From Anisus vortex (Eukaryota; Mollusca; Gastropoda; Planorbidae), in NCBI GenBank assembly GCA_949126835.1, contig OX421507.1, forward strand, positions 8,522,121-8,586,120: a stretch of DNA of 64,000 nucleotides. The letters are read 5' to 3'. This document shows, piece by piece, positions 25,701 to 38,752 of the stretch. Within the stretch, counting starts at the first letter, position 1. The number at the start of each line of letters is the position of its first letter. The position numbers were made by a program, and so were the translations under genes. The notes under the pieces are model-generated. The model did not search any database. It saw only the letters and a list, made by a program, of their open reading frames with translations, and had not been told where the DNA came from.

Positions 25701-25717
25701 TACGCCTGTCCGGCCAT
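19777..25717 (-). CDS. TPRG1L: TPRG1/TPRG1L (Mover)-family hSac2-domain protein, complete
   Basis: Five coding exons: 25717-25325, 23026-22935, 21689-21513, 20633-20432, 19920-19777. All have AG/GT borders in consistent phase and give about 335 residues. The N-terminal ~125 residues are Ser/Asn/Gly-rich and look disordered (NSSNSSNNN, RPGSMIGGASNKSGASR). The hSac2-type domain follows: TWLLTEIDHWDFEREKIILL, FINETLYEYRRIMLHLINAI, GIQIRWDK, RWNPW-like KWNPWCTDIPW, and the C-terminal GGIGFFRDRNGISF. These blocks line up with vertebrate TPRG1L (LLTEIDHW, IRIQWDK, NRWNPWSTNVP). TPRG1L/Mover is a vesicle-associated presynaptic protein in vertebrates; that role here is inferred. The animal family also includes TPRG1, so I cannot separate orthologue from co-orthologue. 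The N-terminus is longer than in the 272-residue human protein. Confidence 0.92.
20734..21038. mobile_element. hAT-like MITE in intron 4 of the TPRG1-like gene
   Basis: Inverted ends of about 30 bp: ccagggatgagccaatgctc and, read from the other side, ccagggggtgggcatgcttg; both lead to gagccac. No convincing 8-bp duplication remains. The gagccac/gtggctct interior resembles the element at 37.7 kb. Confidence 0.5.
22480..22640. repeat. R4 dispersed repeat copy
   Basis: ttacttacaacaacagcag, then ttattgaaatataac and ttgtaactatttgtgtgcg, in the same order as at 9.41-9.57 kb. Lies in intron 2 of the TPRG1-like gene. Confidence 0.6.
23300..23375. repeat. AT microsatellite followed by 'cccggcgttgcccgggt' repeat end
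   Basis: (AT)n at about 23307-23329 is followed by aagctacattgcccggcgttgcccgggtga and a poly-A run. The CCCGGCGTTGCCCGGG hairpin-like string is reminiscent of a repeat end seen in other animal genomes, but I cannot assign the class here. Confidence 0.4.
24311..25128. mobile_element. Inverted-repeat element with CpG-rich hairpin ends, enclosing a tRNA-like sequence
   Basis: The left end reads tacgtccggcggccggacat, agcgcgggagatatacgtcc, ggcgacc. The right end, reverse-complemented, reads gcgtccggcgaccggacgta, tagcgcaggagatatacgtcc, ggcgacc. The inverted repeat is therefore about 60 bp and imperfect, enclosing about 700 AT-rich bases. Short units (ccggcg, gggagatat) recur several times within the left arm, and cacgtcacgtgac-type palindromes lie inside each arm. 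It has no transposase frame and sits in intron 1 of the TPRG1-like gene. Confidence 0.7.
24921..24994 (-). tRNA. tRNA-like sequence (degenerate, probably tRNA-derived)
   Basis: On the minus strand: a TGGCCTAATGG A-box-like block, a perfect GGTTCGAATCC B box, a D-arm pairing GGCC/GGTC, a T-arm with four of five pairs, and a T-run terminator directly downstream. The acceptor stem (ggtatcg versus tatctcc) does not pair beyond two bases and no clean anticodon arm forms. It is therefore more likely a tRNA pseudogene or SINE head than a working tRNA. Confidence 0.45.
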
Positions 25718-26159
25718 GGCAAATAAAATTAGAATACGGTAGTTGAAATAGCTAAAATTCAGGTCAGTTCCAGGAAATGCAGAAGTCTGTGGCTATTTTG
25801 ATTAGAAAAGACAAACAAAAAACATAAAATATGTTACCACGCAGTAGTATTAATTTAAAGAAAATAATATATAATCTACTTTAATTTATCAACATATCAA
25901 ATTACAATATTAAAGAAGATAATACATTAACTGTTGGCGTAGCAAATAAATCATTTAAATCCTTTTTATTTGTATACAATTTTAAAAACAACAAGTTTGT
26001 TGTATGTTTTTTCGTTAAAATTTGTGTGAACTTTTAATTAGACAAAATTTTATCAACATAAAATGGTGCTGCCAAGCTTACCAATTTCTTCTTCTTCTTC
26101 TTCGTAATACTGTGGATATATATATATATATGCACATATATAAATCTAGTCATTTGAGC

Positions 26160-26300
26160 TGGATCGATAAAATTGACTCAACACCGTCCAAACTCGAAAA
26201 AGCAACAACGTTGTGCCTGGATTCAAACACGGGACCTTCGGAAATGCAATCCAAGTGTGCTTCTATGGCGCTATATAGACAACGGGGCTTCATATGGTTA
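26160..26300 (-). repeat. tRNA-derived fragment (possible third SINE family)
   Basis: Minus strand: agcgccatagaagcacactt, ggattgcatttccgaaggtc, then GTTTGAATCC in a B-box-like position. The arrangement resembles a tRNA head (accttcgg plus B box) but the body differs from SINE-1 and SINE-2. Confidence 0.4.
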
Positions 26301-26344
26301 ATTAAACGTTCCCCAGCGTACCCCACACCACATCGTATCGACGG

Positions 26345-26865
26345 GAAAAAAACGTGTTATTCACGTGTTTTCGTGGTTTCCACGTTATTTCCACGTGGTG
26401 TGCCTGCTGGGACAATTCCAGTTTGGGCACAAAAGTATCCATTTTTGTTCATTTCTCCTACTGCGTGGGTACCCATGATGTGCTCTTATCTAGTAACATT
26501 TTATCTGCCCCAATCTTGCCAATGACGTTTCCAATGAGTATGATGTCCTTGTGTGTGAAGACTTTTTGCAATCTGTAAAAGATCATCCCATCATTGGCTG
26601 TGGCGCAGCATTGTACCACGTTAACTGTACAATCTTATTCTTCTTTGTGCGGGAAGAGGCCATAACAATCCTGGAGCAACGAGCCTCCTATCCAACCAGG
26701 ATACCTTGTGCATGAGTGGACTTCAGAAGTCCGCTACTCCCTGAGTATGAGGTGCCAAGCTCTCTTCGTGTCCAGAATACAGTAGAGCTGCTCTTCTTTC
26801 GACAACCTTATGTTATAATTGCCCTGAGTCCACCTTGTTTCCCTGATGTCCATATTATTTAGGCC
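26345..26865 (-). pseudogene. LINE endonuclease-domain fragment (broken)
   Basis: Minus-strand conceptual translation, with frameshifts and stops, gives DIRETRWTQG, IGGSLLQDCYGLFPHKEE, then KDIILIGNVIGKIGADK and HHGYP/TSWVPTQ-like blocks. These follow the order of the endonuclease/exonuclease/phosphatase domain of non-LTR retrotransposons (SETRWT ... GD-N-KIG ... MG-HG). It probably belongs to the same family as the reverse-transcriptase fragments at 27.3, 41.6 and 57.7 kb, but this part cannot be joined to any of them here. Confidence 0.7.
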
Positions 26866-27324
26866 CAACATCTTTTTTGTTTCATTTCAGCTTCTATTAT
26901 ACTACTTGCAAAGCTGTATGGCCTACCAATTTTATACATTAACCTGACATTCCATATGGTCTAATACTAGTATTCCTGTGTAAAAAGAAAGGTGGTCGGC
27001 TTCAGTGACAATTAATTGGACCACCAATTATTGTTAAATCACCAAACACAGAAACACTCGAGGAAAGTAGTTGAAGAATAAAATAGTAATAATACATTTT
27101 AAGCATATATATAAGCATTAAATTCTATCTTATAAATACAACACATACTACTGAATATATCAACGCTAGGCTAGACATAAAGAAAAAAACACTTTTTAGT
27201 ATATAGGCCCACAACTTAGTAGCCTACAACACGCAAGAACAAACGCATATAAATTATAAATATATAAGTTAGCTTTATTTTTACCTGGCATTGCGGGCAT
27301 GGAAAGGGTTCTACTAAATCTATA

Positions 27325-27600
27325 CATATCCCTTAGTCTAGTGAACCTTTGGGGCGCCACAGATGACATGTACACCAGCCTCTTCCATTCTTCCCGTCTC
27401 TCTGCCCATCTCTTTGCATGACAGGGTACAGCTTTCCCTAATGATGTCCTCCCATCTTTTCCTTTGTCTTCCTCTCTTCTCACTCCTCTGGTGGTGCCCT
27501 ACAGAATAGTATTGGTAAGCGCATTTACTCTTGTTATGTGGCCATATCATTCTAATAGCTTTCTTTTCTTGTTCCCAAACGAACTTAATAACGACCATGA
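27325..27600 (-). pseudogene. LINE reverse-transcriptase C-terminal remnant, 5'-truncated
   Basis: Minus-strand reading gives KRWEDIIRESCT, ERREEWKRLVYMSSVAPQR and RLRDM. This is the same C-terminal end as the 41.6 and 57.7 kb copies, and the same nucleotide 3' end (catatcccttagtct on the plus strand) follows. It is frameshifted. It lies upstream (in minus-strand order) of the endonuclease fragment at 26.3-26.9 kb, so the two are not one collinear element. Confidence 0.8.
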
Positions 27601-27784
27601 GTTTACGATCAAGGGAGAGGGGTCACCTAGTTGGAGGCACCTGGTTGCAAGTGGTCAGGCATGGAGAGGGATGGGGGGGGCGCCATGCTCTACCTGCCCT
27701 AGACGCGCCACATGGATATCGAATAAATTGCCTGAGTATATTATAACTTAACGTATCATTTTAAACACTAATCAAAATGCATTG

Positions 27785-27850
27785 AAGCCACGGATAAGCG
27801 GCGGGCGCGATAATTTTATGCTTAGAAGGAGCGTCTGTAAAATATAAGGG
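27785..27850 (+). repeat. R3 repeat fragment
   Basis: agccacggataagcggcggg, cgcgataattttatgcttag and aaggagcgtctgtaa match the right half of R3, with a variant loop. Confidence 0.6.
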
Positions 27851-28325
27851 CATTACCGGTATGCACTTATCGCATTCACTGTAGTCTACATTGGCATGTG
27901 ATTACTGATTTTTTAAATGTCTAAATTTAATTACTCTGGCTTCTGGTTGAAGTTTACAGAAGTTTAAGTGTAAAATTGTAGGCTACATAGGCCAGATTTT
28001 TAACGTATAACAAGACATAGGGCCTAGATCTATAGGCTACATATTATAATACCCAGCAGTAACCTAAAATTGTAATAAATTGATTACTACATAGTAAAAA
28101 AAAACACTATTTGCCTAGACTATTACAACACTAAGAAAAAATGAGCTATAAGAAATGCCATGGTTTATTACTTTTAAAAGGAGACGATATAAAAGGCCTA
28201 CTAACCATGAGCAATACATATCTATATTTTTGTTAAATAAATTTCATTTCGTATATTTTAAGGGTTTTTTTGTGGATAGGGAGTTGTCAGCACTGTATCT
28301 AACTGCAACAAGCATTATAGCGAAA

Positions 28326-31300
28326 ATGGCGAGTAAAAGGTCAGAGGATATATATGGACAAAAGGTCGATCGTTGTTTGTACAATGCACTTATAAAGTTT
28401 GGTGAGTAAATGGGAAGGATTGATACATCAGTCTAAGTAAAGTAAAAAATATGTGTTAGAAGTAATTGGTAATTTTTTTTTATACTAATGAATAGCCTAT
28501 ACCTATAAATAGTATTAGTATTAATTAGTTAATTAGTAGGCCTACTTAACTTGACTTTAAGTACTTAGCCTACTATACTATAGATACTAATACTACTATT
28601 ACTATACCGGTACCGGTACTATAGTATAATAGTATAATAATAGATTATAGGATAGGCCTAATCTAGGCCTATTACTATAGTATAGTCTAGAGTTATAGTA
28701 TAGTTATAATAGTACTATAGTATACCTATAGTCTATAGTCTATAGTTTACTATAGTTATAGTGTAACTATAGTTATACTAGACTAGTAATTCAATTCAAG
28801 TCTTCAATCCAAGTAGTTCAAGTAGTTTGAGTTTGATGAATAATGAACTTTAACTTAAATGAAGTAGTAAGTAAAAGTAGGCTCTGGGCTTGGGCCACAG
28901 TTTGGCTTTAGCCAAGTTTAGCTGTTACTGTTACTGGTGTTAGTGTTAGCTTTGGCTTTAGCACTTTAGCTAGCAAGTTTTGCCTAGCTAGATAATTAAG
29001 ATAATAGAGATAGTATTAGTTAGGCCTAAAAGGCTAAAGTAGATCGGATGTCACTATCACTAGTGGCTATTACTAATTACTATTAATAAGTATTTTAAAA
29101 GTTAATTAGTAGGCATATGACTTATTACTAGAGTTATCTTTTAATTTTGTTTGACCATTGCATTTCTGTAATTTTTAAATTAAATTTTGAAATTTGGTAA
29201 GCCTACTTTTTTGTTTTTATTAGGCCTAAACGTTGTTATTGTTATGTTCCTTAATTTGGAATTATGTGTTGTTAATCTGAATTGTTACGACAATTAGTCC
29301 TTAAAGTATTTTATATTGTAATGCCATAGCGCATTGATTGCAAGTGCCATAATGTACCAGGTTTTTTCATATCTGTTAGCATATCTGGCATCTGAACATA
29401 CAATTACAAGGTCAGCACAATGCTCAGCCACTTTGACTTACCCCCCAACTACTACTGTCAGATAGGCCTACCCATCATGGTTGGGTAGACTCAGGAACAC
29501 CCCCCAGTCCAGACCCAGAAACAAACCTTAGCCTTCACCAGGATTTAAATACTTGACTTATTTTACACAAGCCAAGTTCACTGTAATTCTGCCACCCTAA
29601 ATACTTGACTTATTTTACACGAGCCAAGTTCACTGTAACTCTGCCACCCTAAATACGTGCCTTATTTTACACGAGCCAAGTTCACTGTAACTCTGCCACC
29701 CTAAATACTTTACTTATTTTACACGAGCCAAGTTCACTGTAACTCTGCCACCCTAAATACTTGACTTATTTTACATGAGCCAAGTTCACTGTAACTCTGT
29801 CACCCTAAATACTTGACTTATTTTACACGAGCCAAGTTCACTGTAGCTCTCCCACCCTATCCCATCTAGATGCTGTGTGTGTTATATACATTTCTTTGTT
29901 CCAAGTCATTTCTTGATGTCAATGTTGGTTAAATATTAACAAAAAATTTTGTTGTTTCTTTCAGTTAGTGGTGTCGGTATTGGCATTGTTGTTTCTGCAT
30001 TGCTTTTCAAACGTAAGTAAGCCAAATAAGCTAGGTAAAGCTAATAGTGGTGAGAATTGTTCTGAGCACACTATTCCCTTCATTCACCGCTAGTCCTGCG
30101 GTTAGCATACTGGACTGTCAACATAATGACCCCCAGTTCTAGCCCTTCCACTGATCTATGCCCTGAAGTTGTTTTCGCCCAATGACGTAATAATCTTCCA
30201 TCTAGAAGAAACATTTGTAAAAAATGGTATATAAGATCAACTAGCTCTTCATTTTGATTGTTCTTGTTGTAGAAACAATTATATTGTGTTTTTGTGCTAG
30301 TGGCTTACCAATTGTTTTGTAAGAAATATTTATTTCTAGGGCCTACATTTGCCTCGACTGAATATCAAATGTTTCGGCACAGCAAATAATACACACACAA
30401 ATAGTTACAATATAATTTTGTAAACAAATTTGTAAAAAAATTTATTAAAAAACATATCAAACTTTTCCATACACGATCTGGACTTGTTCAGTTTTGCCAA
30501 AGTCCCAACTAGTGCTATTGTTGTAAGTAAGAGCCAAAGTCCTAACTAGTGCTATTGTTGTAAGTAAGAGCCAAAGTCCTAACTAGTGCTATTGTTGTAA
30601 GTAAGAGCCAAACTCCTAACTAGTGCTATTGTTGTAAGTAAGAGCCAAAGTCCTAACTAGTGCTATTGTTGTAAGTAAGAGCCAATGTCATAACTAGTGC
30701 TATTGTTGTAAGAGCCAAAGTCCTAACTAGTGCTATTGTTGTATTCAGAGCCAATGTCCGAACTAGTGCTATTGTTGTAAGTAAGAGCAAAACCGGAGTG
30801 GTGATGGTCGATGGGTAGAGACAGAAAATATTATAATAAATCAAGAGAAAAAAAATATAATAGAAAACTATGGAGTTGATGCTACTACTACTATGCAGCT
30901 CATACTCGGGTTTGGCATATAGTTTGGTATTCTTTAGAAATTTTCTACTTGGTTTTCTACCCTAGTTATTTTCTGGTTTGTATTTTTATTTTACCAAATG
31001 TACTTTTCATTCCAGGTAAACCATGGCCTGTTATTCTGGGTGCCGGCTTAGGGACAGGAATGGGCATCTCTGACTGTAATAATGAGTTCAAAGGTCGTGC
31101 TCCTTTAAAGCCAACAGCATATGAGGTATAGTAGATATTTCAGATTATCATTTTAATATAGCCTCTGGGCCAATTGTAACAATGACATAATCCTTTTATT
31201 TTATTCTACCTTGTAAATTAAAGTCAACATCAAATAATAATTTTTTATAGAAATCAGACATTCACTTTAAACTCTTTTTTTTTCTGCACCATTAGCATTG

Positions 31301-32792
31301 GGATTAGCTGTTACCCTAATTTTCAGCAGAAACTTTTTAGATTGAGTGCTGGGTATAATTACAGATATTGACAATTGAAACAAACTTAAAAAAAACAATT
31401 CCAAAAAGACCAACTAAAATGTTAGCCAAGCTGATAGCGATATGCCAATTATGACACACATCTGTCTTGTAAAATATATTTTAACATTATTATTCATCTA
31501 TTTACCTCTATGTTGTTGTCTTTTATCCACATTTTTCAGTGTATTATTATTATATTCACTTCAATTTTTTTTAGTATTTAACGGTCAGTTTGGGTACTTC
31601 TGTACTTTACTTTTACAAATGTAGAACTGCAATAATATAAAAAAAAGTACCCCTGTCACTGTCAGACCAATGTGATCTATGGGGCCTGTGAAGCAGGGCT
31701 CACAAGTTTGGTGGTCATGGGATACTAAGGGATTGTGCCCAACCGCCTTTACTTTTTTTCACACTAACTATTGGTACCCGTGAGAGCTGGATAGACTCTA
31801 GGACTCTTTCCAGGCTAAGGAAAACATCCTTGATTTCACTAGGATTCAAACCTAGGACCTTCGCTACACCAAATGGGCTTCTGCTGGTCCACCATGCCCC
31901 ATACAAGTGAAGTAGATGCCAAGCATTTTTGTCAAATTTTAATTTTTTGTGTGTGCGTTAGTAAGTAATGTGGCGTCCATTTTCACTCCAGCTCCAATTC
32001 ACTAATTACGGTTATTTAATAATTGTTCTAGAATAAAAGTGCAAAGATAAAACCAACCTTTGTGAGTGAAAACAGTGTCCAACCTAGCAACCCCATGCTG
32101 CCAAAAAGGCCAAAATTTTTTCGTCAGCCTAGCACAAGCGTAACTGAAGGCCAGCGTGGTGGGAAAAAATTTCTATCCAGAGACTCTCTGAGAGAGAGCG
32201 ACCAGCCTTTCTCGCGAGATTGAGCTGAGCAAATCTCATGATGGGATATTAGTTAACCGTATTTTGAAGTATAAATTTAATTTTGCTCAATGCGTTCTGT
32301 TGTTTTTTTTCCATTTACTCGCTGTTTGGCTTATTAAATTATTTTAAACTTTATATTACTATTTGTTAATGTTTTCTGTTTCAGTTGCTTTTTAGATGTC
32401 AACAGTAGAGTTTTTTTATATACGGTTTATATATATATGACAATCTTTTCCATCTGTGTATAAATAACATTTATAGCATTTTATTTTATGGTTAATGTTG
32501 TTTTTTCACAAACTAATATTCAAAAAGGTATAAATCTTTTTCCCCGCAATAGCACAAAAATAATGTATATTTAAAAAAAACTTTTTTTTTTACTTAAGCC
32601 AACAAAATAGTTTTGATGCTTGAAAGATAAGTTTAACTTCTGTTCTTAATGTAATATTTTGTAATTCAGATATTCATAAAATCATTTTCTCTAACTTCTG
32701 TTTTTAATGTAATATTTTGTAATTCAGATATTCATAAAATCATTTTTTCTATCTTGCAGGCTACATCAGAAAGCAAAGTAGAAACATCATGA
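28326..32792 (+). CDS. MICOS10: MICOS10 (Mic10/MINOS1), mitochondrial cristae organiser
   Basis: Core subunit of the MICOS complex that bends the inner mitochondrial membrane at crista junctions. Exons 28326-28401, 29965-30012 and 31016-31125 join in phase to 78 residues, the length of human MICOS10. A final exon at 32760-32792 adds ATSESKVETS and a stop (88 residues). Family features: N-terminal KVDRCLYNALIKFG, two short membrane segments with the glycine motifs GVGIGI and GAGLGTGMG, the charged FKRKPWP turn between them, and ISDCNNEF matching YSNCQHDF. Start context gaaaATGG is favourable. An alternative last exon lies at 32032-32223, and reading through the exon 3 donor would stop after one extra Val. 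AATAAA at 33058-33063 is a likely polyadenylation signal. The gene converges on POLR2D, whose stop codon is about 1.2 kb away. Confidence 0.93.
28560..28800. repeat. Low-complexity (tatag)/(ctata) palindromic stretch in MICOS10 intron 1
   Basis: Interleaved tatagtata, actatag, gtctatagt and ccggtaccggtac strings form many overlapping short palindromes. No coding or transposon structure is evident. Confidence 0.7.
29395..29545 (-). repeat. SINE-1 fragment, antisense, truncated at its head
   Basis: gtcagcacaatgctcagcca, gttgggtagactcaggaaca and agccttcaccaggattt match the antisense SINE-1. The tRNA-like head region then runs directly into the 52-bp tandem array. Confidence 0.75.
29545..29862. 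repeat. 52-bp tandem array, six copies
   Basis: Unit beginning aaatacttgacttattttac, through acgagccaagttcactgtaa, to ctctgccaccct, repeated about six times with a few substitutions. It sits where the tRNA-like head of the adjoining antisense SINE-1 is expected. The ending gccaccct resembles the accatgcccc end of that head. In MICOS10 intron 1. Confidence 0.9.
30090..30225 (+). repeat. SINE-2 copy, diverged short subtype
   Basis: ctagtcctgcggttagcata, ctggactgtcaacataatg, cagttctagcccttccact, then gacgtaataatcttccatct and agaagaaacatttgtaaa. Same short structure as the 12.57 kb copy. Confidence 0.65.
30350..30480. repeat. R4 dispersed repeat copy, left part
   Basis: Contains gcaaataatacacacaca, aatagttacaatataattt and tttcggcac, the reverse complement of the R4 order at 9.4 and 22.5 kb, and passes into the 37-bp array. 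Confidence 0.55.
30498..30787. repeat. 37-bp tandem array, about eight copies
   Basis: Unit gagccaaagtcctaactagt then gctattgttgtaagtaa, repeated about eight times; one unit is shortened (missing gtaa gta near 30713). A single diverged copy of this block occurs in the R4 repeats at 9.42 and 22.53 kb. In MICOS10 intron 2. Confidence 0.92.
31645..31903 (-). repeat. SINE-1 copy, antisense, MICOS10 intron 3
   Basis: aagtacccctgtcactgtcagacc through gtgcccaaccgcctttactt to aggattcaaacctaggacct and ccaccatgcccc; diverged but full length. Confidence 0.8.
32032..32223 (+). CDS. MICOS10: Alternative last coding exon of MICOS10
   Basis: Acceptor ttgttctag at 32031, then 63 open codons in the phase left by exon 3 (phase 0) and TGA at 32221-32223. 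The encoded tail is basic and Ser/Pro-rich (KIKPTFVSENSV, MLPKRPKFFRQPSTSV, RGGKKFLSRDSLRESD), with no membrane segment. Splicing it would give a 141-residue protein, well beyond the usual Mic10 length. The open frame, acceptor, phase match and non-AT composition argue for a real exon. It could also be a relic or belong to a nested transcript. Confidence 0.6.
   Translation, partial: NKSAKIKPTFVSENSVQPSNPMLPKRPKFFRQPSTSVTEGQRGGKKFLSRDSLRESDQPFSRD
32633..32755. repeat. Tandem duplication before the MICOS10 last acceptor
   Basis: taacttctgttcttaatgta ... gatattcataaaatcatttt occurs twice head to tail (about 61-bp unit, starting near 32634 and 32695) with two or three differences. Only the second copy leads into the tatcttgcag acceptor. 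Confidence 0.88.
32760..32792 (+). CDS. MICOS10: Short last coding exon of MICOS10
   Basis: Acceptor tatcttgcag, then ten codons (ATSESKVETS) and TGA, in phase with exon 3. The polar tail resembles the short C-termini of other Mic10 proteins. An approximately 61-bp tandem duplication covers the sequence before this acceptor. Confidence 0.65.
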   Translation, partial: ATSESKVETS

Positions 32793-33057
32793 GGACCCTA
32801 CAGAGTGAATTTTTTTTTTTGCATTTGAAATGGACAAAAAAGCTTAGTGCTTTGTGGTTGATGCTAAAAAGTGACATTCTAAAAGCATTTTAACCCGTTG
32901 ACCTGAGAAAAGTATGAGAGAGAGAGAGCAAGCTAGTCTGCTCGCTTGAAAGGATTTAAATTTTAATAGAATTTATATTTAAGCTTTGATAGAATGAGAG
33001 TTATGTCTGCTCTTTGCATTGTGTTATTTTTCTCCTATTTTATTTCAAACAATGTTT

Positions 33058-33063
33058 AATAAA
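33058..33063 (+). terminator. Polyadenylation signal candidate, MICOS10
   Basis: AATAAA about 265 bp after the short-exon stop codon, followed by a T/GT-rich stretch (caatttttttgtgtgtt). Confidence 0.5.
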
Positions 33064-33970
33064 AAATATAAGCCTTAGTAAAATGACAACTGGTTATCAA
33101 TTTTTTTGTGTGTTCCAAACTAATTTAATGTCCTTTTTGTAAATTGTACTGTGCATGTTTTTTTATTAACACATGATCATATTTTAAGTTGTGTCTTATT
33201 TTTTTTGCCCTTTAACTTAAAAATTTATTTTTTTTAAACTTTGATTTCTAACATATCTGCAATAGCTAGTCCAGCTTTAATTGATGAAGAAAATTACAAA
33301 AATAATCAGAAATTAAAGGATGGTTTAATGAAAAAACATTAATGACATTGATACTCATATTAGCACAATCTGTGACTATAAAAAATATTACATAATCTGA
33401 AATAGCTACAGAAGATTTAATAAAAATATACAATTCCAAAATATTAGAGGGATCTTTAAAGGTTTAGATTTAATAATAATTTCTAAAAAAAAGTTATCTC
33501 TGCCTTCAGATTCCCCAAACTGGATGCAATCCTTTCAATATCCATTTTGTACAAAATGGGTTACAATACAAGCAAGTGCACGTGGGTCAAGAGAAGAAAA
33601 AAAAGATTTCACAAATTTAAACCTCTGTGCCATTTTTTTTTTTGAAAAGTGCATTAGCTCATTATAATGGAATGGAAAATAAAAATTGTTCTATTATTTA
33701 TAGCTACAACAAACATACCGGTAATCACTAATCCAAAACTACCAGTGGTTAAAAATAGTACACAAAAGTCAATATTCCATGGTAAACATTTTTAATTTTA
33801 AGTTCATTGGATTATATATCATTACTGAGTGAACATTGAAATGACCAAATCTCTGCCCTGATAGTTACAAGGAAATATTTATCATAATAATAAAACATTA
33901 ATCATAATTCTCAAAGAAATAACCTACAGTTAGGTAACAATTTTATATGTACAGTAAAAACTCAATTATT

Positions 33971-38654
<4,684 letters not shown>

Positions 38655-38752
38655 CTTTAATCGCAGAATGTGGGAGTTATCTCTCTTGGAAGTTTTTCGC
38701 TAACTGGCATATATAATATAATTTATAGGTACTACTTAATTACTTAATCTTA

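Noticed and set aside
25310..25717. Stand-alone 135-residue Ser/Asn-rich protein
   Set aside because: A GTAAGT donor follows codon 131 in the frame, and the next exon continues into the hSac2 domain in phase, so this is exon 1 of the TPRG1-like gene.
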